From NCBI GenBank assembly GCA_947579665.1, contig OX388344.1, positions 12,518,346 through 12,582,345 of the forward strand: DNA of 64,000 bases. Direction: 5' to 3'. Made by a program: the position numbers and the translations under genes. Shown here piece by piece: positions 56,382 to 64,000 of the stretch. The notes beneath the pieces were generated by a model. The model did no database searches, was not told the origin of the DNA, and was given only the letters and a program-made list of their open reading frames with translations. Positions within the stretch are counted from its first letter, which is position 1. The number at the start of each line of letters is the position of its first letter. This DNA is from Sympetrum striolatum. Its lineage: Eukaryota; Arthropoda; Insecta; Odonata; Libellulidae.

Positions 56382-57375
56382 ATAATGAAAGTTAATTATA
56401 TTTACTTTTGATAACAATTACGAATCACAAAATAGGTACAGTAATAGCATTCTTATCCATTTGTACTTAGTTAATTTGAGTTCGCATCCCTCGAACAAGC
56501 ACCATCTTTCAGCACCACCCTGCTCCTTATATCGCATCGTCATGGCTTCGGAAGTTCATCCAAATGCTGCCGAAAGATAATAATGAAAGTTAATTATATT
56601 TACTTTTGATAACAATTACGAATCACAAAATAGGTACAGCAATAGCATTCTTATCCATTTGTACTTAGTTAATTTGAGTTCGCATCCCTCGAACAAGCAC
56701 CATCTTTCAGCACCACCCTGCTCCTTATATCGCATCGTCATGGCTTCGGAAGTTCATCCAAATGCTGCCGAAAGATAATAATGAAAGTTAATTATATTTA
56801 CTTTTGATAACAATTACGAATCACAAAATAGGTACAGTAATAGCATTCTTATCCATTTGTACTTAGTTAATTTGAGTTCGCATCCCTCGACCAAGCACCA
56901 TCTTTCAGCACCACCCTGCTCCTTATATCGCATCGTCATGGCTTCGGAAGTTCATCCAAATGCTGCCGAAAGATAATAATGAAAGTTAATTATATTTACT
57001 TTTGATAACAATTACGAATCACAAAATAGGTACAGTAATAGCATTCTTATCCATTTGTACTTAGTTAATTTGAGTTCGCATCCCTCGACCAAGCACCATC
57101 TACCAGCACCACCCTGCTCCTTATATCGCATCGTCATGGCTTCGGAAGTTCATCCAAATGCTGCCGAAAGATAATAATGAAAGTTAATTATATTTACTTT
57201 TGATAACAATTACGAATCACAAAATAGGTACAGCAATAGCATTCTTATCCATTTGTACTTAGTTAATTTGAGTTCGCATCCCTCGACCAAGCACCATCTT
57301 TCAGCACCACCCTGCTCCTTATATCGCATCGTCATGGCTTCGGAAGTTCATCCAAATGCTGCCGAAAGATAATAA

Positions 57376-57960
57376 TGAAAGTTAATTAGATTTACTTTTG
57401 ATAACAATTACGAATCACAAAATAGGTACAGCAATAGCATTCTTATCCATTTGTACTTAGTTAATATTAGTTCGCATCCCTCGACCAAGCACCATCTACC
57501 AGCACCACCCTGCTCCTTATATCGCATCGTCATGGCTTCGGAAGTTCATCCAAATGCTGCCGAAAGATAATAATGAAAGTTAATTATATTTACTTTTGAT
57601 AACAATTACGAATCACAAAATTGGTACAGCAATAGCATTCTTATCCATTTGTACTTAGTTAATATTAGTTCACATCCCTCGACCAAGCACCATCTACCAG
57701 CACCACCCTGCTCCTTATATCGCATCGTCATGGCTTCGGAAGTTCATCCAAATGCTGCCGAAAGATAATAATGAAAGTTAATTATATTTACTTTTGATAA
57801 CAATGACGAATCACAAAATAGATACAGCAATAGCATTCTTATCCATTTGTACTTAGTTAATATTAGTTCGCATCCCTCGACCAAGCACCATCTACCAGCA
57901 CCACCCTGCTCCTTATATCGCATCGTCATGGCTTCGGAAGTTCATCCAAATGCTGCCGAA
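57376..57960. repeat. Run of three monomers sharing TTAATATTAG
   Basis: Three consecutive monomers (variant at about 57463, 57661 and 57859) have TTAATATTAG where nearly all other copies have TTAATTTGAG. I noticed the change nowhere else in the array, so it shows single-monomer-scale spread by local duplication or gene conversion. Confidence 0.7.
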
Positions 57961-59350
57961 AGATAATAATGAAAGTTAATTATATTTACTTTTGATAACA
58001 ATGACGAATCACAAAATAGGTACAGCAATAGCATTCTTATCCATTTGTACTTAGTTAATTTGAGTTCGCATCCCTCGACCAAGCACCATCTACCAGCACC
58101 ACCCTGCTCCTTATATCGCATCGTCATGGCTTCGGAAGTTCATCCAAATGCTGCCGAAAGATAATAATGAAAGTTAATTATATTTACTTTTGATAACAAT
58201 TACGAATCACAAAATAGGTAATGCAATAGCATTCTTATCCATTTGTACTTAGTTAATTTGAGTTCGCATCCCTCGACCAAGCACCATCTTTCAGCACCAC
58301 CCTGCTCCTTATATCGCATCGTCATGGCTTCGGAAGTTCATCCAAATGCTGCCGAAAGATAATAATGAAAGTTAATTATATTTACTTTTGATAACAATTA
58401 CGAATCACAAAATAGGAACAGTAATAGCATTCTTATCCATTTGTACTTAGTTAATTTGAGTTCGCATCCCTCGACCAAGCACCATCTTTCAGCACCACCC
58501 TGCTCCTTATATCGCATCGTCATGGCTTCGGAAGTTCATCCAAATGCTGCCGAAAGATAATAATTAAAGTTAATTATATTTACTTTTGATAACAATTACG
58601 AATCACAAAAAAAGGTACAGCAATAGCATTCTTATCCATTTGTACTTAGTTAATTTGAGTTCGCATCCCTCGACCAAGCACCATCATTCATCACCACCCT
58701 GCTCCTTATATCGCATCGTCATGGCTTCGGAAGTTCATCCAAATGCTGCCGAAAGATAATAATGAAATTTAATTATATTTACTTTTGATAACAATTACGA
58801 ATCACAAAATAGGTACAGTAATAGCATTCTTATCCATTTGTACTTAGTTAATTTGAGTTCGCATCCCTCGACCAAGCACCATCTTTCAGCACCACCCTGC
58901 TCCTTATATCGCATCGTCATGGCTTCGGAAGTTCATCCAAATGCTGCCGAAAGATAATAATGAAAGTTAATTATATTTACTTTTGATAACAATTACGAAT
59001 CACAAAATAGGTACAGCAATAGCATTCTTATCCATTTGTACTTAGTTAATTTGAGTTCGCATCCCTCGACCAAGCATCATCTTTCAGCACCACCCTGCTC
59101 CTTATATCGCATCGTCATGGCTTCGGAAGTTCATCCAAATGCTGCCGAATGATAATAATGAAAGTTAATTATATTTACTTTTGATAACAATTACGAATCA
59201 CAAAATAGGTACAGCAATAGCATTCTTATCCATTTGTACTTAGTTAATTTGAGTTCGCATCCCTCGACCAAGCACCATCTTTCAGCACCACCCTGCTCCT
59301 TATATCGCATCGTCATGGCTTCGGAAGTTCATCCAAATGCTGCCGAAAGA

Positions 59351-59548
59351 TAATAATGAAAGTTAATTATATTTACTTTTGATAACAATTACGAATCACA
59401 AAATAGGTACAGCAATAGCATTCTTATCCATTTGTACTTAGTTAATTTGAGTTCGCATCCCTCGACCAAGCACCATCTTTCAGCACCACCCTGCTCCTTA
59501 TATCGCATCGTCATGGCTTCGGAAGTTCATCCAAATGCTGCCGAAAGA
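59351..59548 (+). repeat. Reference satellite monomer (198 bp)
   Basis: This copy matches the commonest base at nearly all variable sites and serves as a reference. It has 74 G+C in 198 bp (46 C, 28 G on this strand). Bases 1-100 are AT-rich (23% GC) and bases 101-198 are GC-richer (52%). Seven CpG sites all lie at or after base 42. The main class-defining sites are base 40 (T or G), bases 63-66 (CAAT, TAAT or TAAA), bases 129-130 (TT, AC or CT) and the GCATCGTC/GAATCATC site near base 156. One short dyad is visible, TTCGG near base 169 and CCGAA near base 191. The length is close to one nucleosome plus linker, as in many animal satellites, but positioning is inference. I do not recognise the family by name. 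Confidence 0.9.
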
Positions 59549-62069
59549 TAATAATGAAAGTTAATTATATTTACTTTTGATAACAATTACGAATCACAAA
59601 ATAGGTACAGCAATAGCATTCTTATCCATTTGTACTTAGTTAATTTGAGTTCGCATCCCTCGACCAAGCACCATCTACCAGCACCACCCTGCTCCTTATA
59701 TCGCATCGTCATGGCTTCGGAAGTTCATCCAAATGCTGCCGAAAGATAATAATGAAAGTTAATTATATTTACTTTTGATAACAATTACGAATCACAAAAT
59801 AGGTACAGCAATAGCATTCTTATCCATTTGTACTTAGTTAATTTGAGTTCGCATCCCTCGACCAAGCACCATCTTTCAGCACCACCCTGCTCCTTATATC
59901 GCATCGTCATGGCTTCGGAAGTTCATCCAAATGCTGCCGAAAGATAATAATGAAAGTTAATTATATTTACTTTTGATGACAATTACGAATCACAAAATAG
60001 GTACAGCAATAGCATTCTTATCCATTTGTACTTAGTTAATTTGAGTTCGCATCCCTCGACCAAGCACCATCTTTCAGCACCACCCTGCTCCTTATATCGC
60101 ATCGTCATGGCTTCGGAAGTTCATCCAAATGCTGCCGAAAGATAATAATGAAAGTAAATATATTTACTTTTGATAACAATTACGAATCACAAAATAGGTA
60201 CAGCAACAGCATTCTTATCCATTTGTACTTAGTTAATTTGAGTTCGCATCCCTCGACCAAGCACCATCTTTCAGCACCACCCTGCTCCTTATATCGCATC
60301 GTCATGGCTTCGGAAGTTCATCCAAATGCTGCCGAAAGATAATAATGAAAGTTAATTATATTTACTTTTGATAACAATTACGAATCACGAAATAGGTACA
60401 GCAATAGCATTCTTATCCATTTGTACTTAGTTAATTTGAGTTCGCATCCCTCGACCAAGCACCATCTACCAGCACCACCCTGCTCCTTATATCGCATCGT
60501 CATGGCTTCGGAAGTTCATCCAAATGCTGCCGAAAGATAATAATGAAAGTTAATTATATTTACTTTTGATAACAATGACGAATCACAAAATAGGTACAGC
60601 AATAGCATTCTTATCCATTTGTACTTAGTTAATTTGAGTTCGCATCCCTCGACCAAGCACCATCTTTCAGCACCATCCTGCTCCTTATATCGCATCGTCA
60701 TGGCTTCGGAAGTTCATTCAAATGCTGCCGAAAGATAATAATGAAAGTTAATTATATTTACTTTTGATAACAATTACGAATCACAAAATAGGTACAGCAA
60801 TAGCATTCTTATCCATTTGTACTTAAATAATTTGAGTTCGCATCCCTCGACCAAGCACCATCTTTCAGCACCACCCTGCTCCTTATATCGCATCGTCATG
60901 GGTTCGGAAGTTCATCCAAATGCTGCCGAAAGATAATAATGAAAGTTAATTATATTTACTTTTGATAACAATTACGAATCACAAAATAGGTACAGCAATA
61001 GCATTCTTATCCATTTGTACTTAGTTAATTTGAGTTCGCATCCCTCGACCAAGCACCATCTACCAGCACCACCCTGCTCCTTATATCGCATCGTCATGGC
61101 TTCGGAAGTTCATCTAAATGCTGCAGAAAGATAATAATGAAAGTTAATTATATTTACTTTTGATAACAATGACGAAAAACAAAATAGGTACAGCAATAGC
61201 ATTCTTATCCATTTGTACTTAGTTAATTTGAGTTCGCATCCCTCGACCAAGCACCATCTTTCAGCACCACCCTACTCCTTATATCGCATCGTCATGGCTT
61301 CGGAAGTTCATCCAAATGCTGCCGAAAGATAATAATAAAAGTTAATTATATTTACTTTTGATAACAATTACGAATCACAAAATAGGTACAGTAAAAGCAT
61401 TCTTATCCATTTGTACTTAGTTAATTTGAGTTCGCATCCCTCGACCAAGCACCATCTCTCAGCACCACCCTGCTCCTTATATCGCATCGTCATGGCTTCG
61501 GAAGTTCATCCAAATGCTGCCGAAAGATAATAATGAAAGTTAATTATATTTACTTTTGATAACAATGACGAATCACAAAATAGGTACAGTAAAAGCATTC
61601 TTATCCATTTGTACTTAGTTAATTTGAGTTCGCATCCCTCGACCAAGCACCATCTCTCAGCACCACCCTGCTCCTTATATCGAATCATCATGGCTTCGGA
61701 AGTTCATCCAAATGCTGCCGAAAGATAATAATGAAAGTTAATTATATTTACTTTTGATAACAATGACGAATCACAAAATAGGTACAGTAAAAGCATTCTT
61801 ATCCATTTGTACTTAGTTAATTTGAGTTCGCATCCCTCGACCAAGCACCATCTCTCAGCACCACCCTACTCCTTATATCGCATCGTCATGGTTTCGGAAG
61901 TTCATCCAAATGCTGCCGAAAGATAATAATGAAAGTTAATTATATTTACTTTTGATAACAATTACGAATCACAAAATAGGTACTGTAAAAGCATTCTTAT
62001 CCATTTGTACTTAGTTAATTTGAGTTCGCATCCCTCGACCAAGCACCATCTCTCAGCACCACCCTGCTC

Positions 62070-63920
62070 CTTACATCGAATCATCATGGCTTCGGAAGTT
62101 CATCCAAATGCTGCCGAAAGATAATAATGAAAGTTAATTATATTTACTTTTGATAACAATGACGAATCACAAAATAGGTACAGTAAAAGCATTCTTATCC
62201 ATTTGTACTTAGTTAATTTGAGTTCGCATCCCTCGACCAAGCACCATCTTTCAGCACCACCCTGCTCCTTATATCGCATCGTGATGGCTTCGGAAGTTCA
62301 TCCAAATGCTGCCGAAAGATAATAATGAAAGTTAATTATATTTACTTTTGATAACAATGACGAATCACAAAATAGGTACAGCAATAGCATTCTTATCCAT
62401 TTGTACTTAGTTAATTTGAGTTCGCATCCCTCGACCAAGCACCATCTTTCAGCACCACCCTGCTCCTTATATCGCATCGTCATGGCTTCGGATGTTCATC
62501 CAAATGCTGCCGAAAGTTAATAATGAAAGTTAATTATATTTACTTTTGATAACAATTACGAATCACAAAATAGGTACAGCAATAGCATTCTTATCCATTT
62601 GTACTTAGTTAATCTGAGTTCGCATCCCTCGACCAAGCACCATCTTTCAGCACCACCCTGCTTCTTATATCGCATCGTCATGGCTTCGGAAGTTCATCCA
62701 AATGCTGCCGAAAGATAATAATGAAAGTTAATTATATTTACTTTTGATAACAATTACGAATCACAAAATAGGTACAGCAATAGCATTCTTATCCATTTGT
62801 ACTAAGTTAATTTGAGTTCGCATCCCTCGACCAAGCACCATCTTTCAGCACCACCCTGCTCCTTATATCGCATCGTCATGGCTTCGGAAGTTCATCCAAA
62901 TGCTGCCGAAAGATAATAATGAAAGTTAATTATATTTACTTTTGATAACAATGACGAATCACAAAATAGGTACAGCAATAGCATTCTTATCCATTTGTAC
63001 TTAGTTAATTTGAGTTCGCATCCCTCGACCAAGCACCATCTTTCAGCACCACCCTGCTCCTTATATCGCATCGTCATGGCTTCGGAAGTTCATATAAATG
63101 CTGCCGAAAGATAATAATGAAAGTTAATTATATTTACTTTTGATAACAATTACGAATCACAAAATAGGTACAGCAATAGCATTCTTATCCATTTGTACTT
63201 AGTTAATTTGAGTTCGCATCCCTCGACCAAGCACCATCTCTCAGCTCCACCCTGCTCCTTATATCGAATCATCATGGCTTCGGAAGTTCATCCAAATGCT
63301 GCCGAAAGATAATAATGAAAGTTAATTATATTTACTTTTGATAACAATGACGAATCACAAAATAGGTACAGTAAAAGCATTCTTATCCATTTGTACTTAG
63401 TTAATTTGAGTTCGCATCCCTCGACCAAGCACCATCTTTCAGCACCACCCTGCTCCTTATATCGCATCGTCATGGCTTCGGAAGTTCATCCAAATGCTGC
63501 CGAAAGATAATAATGAAAGTTAATTATATTTACTTTTGATAACAATTACGAATCACAAAATAGGTACAGCAATAGCATTCTTATCCATTTGTACTTAGTT
63601 AATTTGAGTTCGCATCCCTCGACCAAGCACCATCTTTCAGCACCACCCTGCTCCTTATATCGCATCGTCATGGCTTCGGATGTTCATCCAAATGCTGCCG
63701 AAAGTTAATAATGAAAGTTAATTATATTTACTTTTGATAACAATTACGAATCACAAAATAGGTACAGCAATAGCATTCTTATCCATTTGTACTTAGTTAA
63801 TCTGAGTTAACATCCCTCGACCAAGCACCATCTTTCAGCACCACCCTGCTTCTTATATCGCATCGTCATGGCTTCGGATGTTCATCCAAATGCTGCCGAA
63901 AGATAATAATGAAAGTTAAT
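62070..63920. repeat. 6-monomer duplication (1188 bp) at the right edge
   Basis: GGATGTTCATCC with GAAAGTTAATAATG (62491, 63679), AATCTGAGTT (62611, 63799), CTGCTTCTTATATCG and GAATCATC (62078, 63266) recur at 1188 bp. The copies differ at some sites, for example the T/G site of one monomer, and the match fades before the window ends. Confidence 0.75.
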
Positions 63921-64000
63921 TATATTTACTTTTGATAACAATTACGAATCACAAAATAGGTACAGTAATAGCATTCTTATCCATTTGTACTTAGTTAATT

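Larger units (their letters stand above)
55362..56382. mobile_element. Non-autonomous DNA element inserted in the satellite (MITE-like or HINE-like)
   Basis: About 1015 bp of non-satellite DNA (55365-56379) interrupt one monomer inside its TAATAA motif. TAA stands on both sides (55362-55364 and 56380-56382), so a 3-bp target duplication is the simplest reading, although TAATAA is itself repetitive and the exact edge is ambiguous. Inside are a 13-bp inverted repeat (55389-55401 with 56367-56379), two tandem 317-bp units, a CA microsatellite and a right-end hairpin. There is no transposase, Rep/helicase or reverse transcriptase frame; the longest open frame (56174-56395) runs through the microsatellite and into the satellite. 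A TAA duplication with terminal repeats suggests PIF/Harbinger-type MITEs. Subterminal repeats, a tandem-repeat core, a microsatellite and a 3' hairpin are known from HINE/DINE-1 elements. The 24 bp left of the inverted repeat fit the second model better; the missing CTRR end fits it worse. Confidence 0.75.
56380..64000. repeat. 198-bp satellite array, right arm (38 full monomers plus a partial one)
   Basis: The array resumes at TAATAATGAAAG immediately after the insertion, in the same orientation and phase. From 56380 to the last unit start at 63904 there are 7524 bp, exactly 38 x 198; a one-base gain near 58608 and a one-base loss near 60155 cancel. The last 97 bp are a monomer cut by the window edge, so the array continues beyond it. 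The monomers next to the insertion carry the same CTCGAACAAG variant (56491, 56689) as those on the left (54886, 55078, 55276). The two arms are therefore one array split by a later event. No gene, RNA or regulatory site is supported here. Confidence 0.98.

Noticed and set aside
55362..56382. LTR or LINE-type retroelement as source of the insertion
   Set aside because: There are no direct terminal repeats, no poly(A) tail or tract next to the target duplication and no reverse-transcriptase frame; the ends are inverted, not direct, repeats.
56174..56395. 73-codon plus-strand open frame in the insertion
   Set aside because: It reads through the CA microsatellite as a Thr-His run and ends inside the satellite. 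It shows no recognisable domain and no conservation between the two 317-bp units.
59351..59548. tRNA or SINE origin: GAGTTCGCATCC in the monomer resembles a Pol III B box
   Set aside because: It misses the key A after TTCG, the stem around the loop pairs over only three bases, and the best A-box-like match (TAGTTAATTTGAG) lies immediately next to it rather than tens of bases upstream.
59351..59548. CENP-B box
   Set aside because: The only TTCG candidate (TTCGGAAGTTCATCC) lacks the central A and the CGGG core on this strand, and I saw none on the other strand.
59351..59548. Hammerhead ribozyme, known from several animal satellites
   Set aside because: No CUGANGA core is present on either strand of the monomer; the nearest strings (CTGAAAGATGG on the minus strand, CTGATAACAATG in rare copies) do not fit.
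316..63473. About one hundred short open frames (60-85 codons, mostly minus strand; some of 63-64 codons on the plus strand)
   Set aside because: They recur with the 198-bp unit, open or close with a single T/G site or with frame-shifting one-base deletions, vary freely and have no start or termination context. They are satellite shadows, not genes.
1..64000. CRISPR array
   Set aside because: The repeat is regular, but the whole 198-bp unit repeats; there are no unique spacers between short constant repeats and no cas genes.
1..64000. Telomeric repeats (TTAGG or TTAGGG)
   Set aside because: No tandem run of either was seen; TTAGTTAATT in the monomer is a chance resemblance.

Overview
The window is almost entirely one satellite-DNA array: about 318 head-to-tail copies of a 198-bp monomer (positions 1-55364 and 56380-64000), broken once by a roughly 1.0-kb insertion (55365-56379). 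I see no protein-coding gene, tRNA, rRNA or CRISPR array. The many roughly 61-66-residue open frames on both strands are the same stretch of monomer read over and over. The setting is eukaryotic heterochromatin, of the pericentromeric, centromeric or subtelomeric kind. The normal CpG frequency in the monomer and the repeat-bearing, AC-rich insertion fit an invertebrate, perhaps an arthropod. That placement is inference with low confidence.

Monomer: with the start set at the TAATAATG motif, the reference unit 59351-59548 is 198 bp with 74 G+C (37%). It is bipartite: the first 100 bp have 23% GC and the last 98 bp have 52%. Phase is kept with great precision. From the first TAATAATG (140) to the left edge of the insertion (55362) there are 279 monomers and 20 single-base deletions, which account for the whole shortfall from 279 x 198. 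To the right of the insertion 38 monomers occupy exactly 38 x 198 bp, with one +1 and one -1 cancelling. Variant sites define monomer classes: T/G at monomer base 40, CAAT/TAAT/TAAA at about 63-66, TTTCAG/TACCAG/CTCTCAG-type at 128-133, and GCATCGTC versus GAATCATC near 156.

Higher-order structure: rare private variants recur at fixed offsets and reveal nested duplications of monomer blocks. These are an 11-mer (2176 bp) at 5.6-10.0 kb; a 10-mer (1979 bp) at 9.85-13.8 kb with a distant partial copy at 20.3-21.5 kb; partly matching blocks at 14-17 kb and 18.3-22.6 kb; a 5-mer (990 bp) at 26.1-28.05 kb inside a larger 5-6 kb duplication spanning 22.9-34.4 kb; a 14-mer (2771 bp) at 37.6-43.2 kb; a 28-mer (5542 bp) at 41.15-52.43 kb whose copies agree at every landmark checked; and a 6-mer (1188 bp) at the right edge. 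This pattern is what unequal crossing-over or local amplification produces.

Insertion: it sits in one monomer at the TAATAA motif with an apparent 3-bp TAA duplication and leaves the array phase undisturbed. It carries a 13-bp inverted repeat (24 bp inside the left edge, exactly at the right edge), two tandem 317-bp units each with a TTCCGG/CCGGAA hairpin, a CA microsatellite and a right-end hairpin. It encodes no credible protein, so it looks like a non-autonomous DNA transposon: either a MITE-like element or a HINE (non-autonomous Helentron)-like element.
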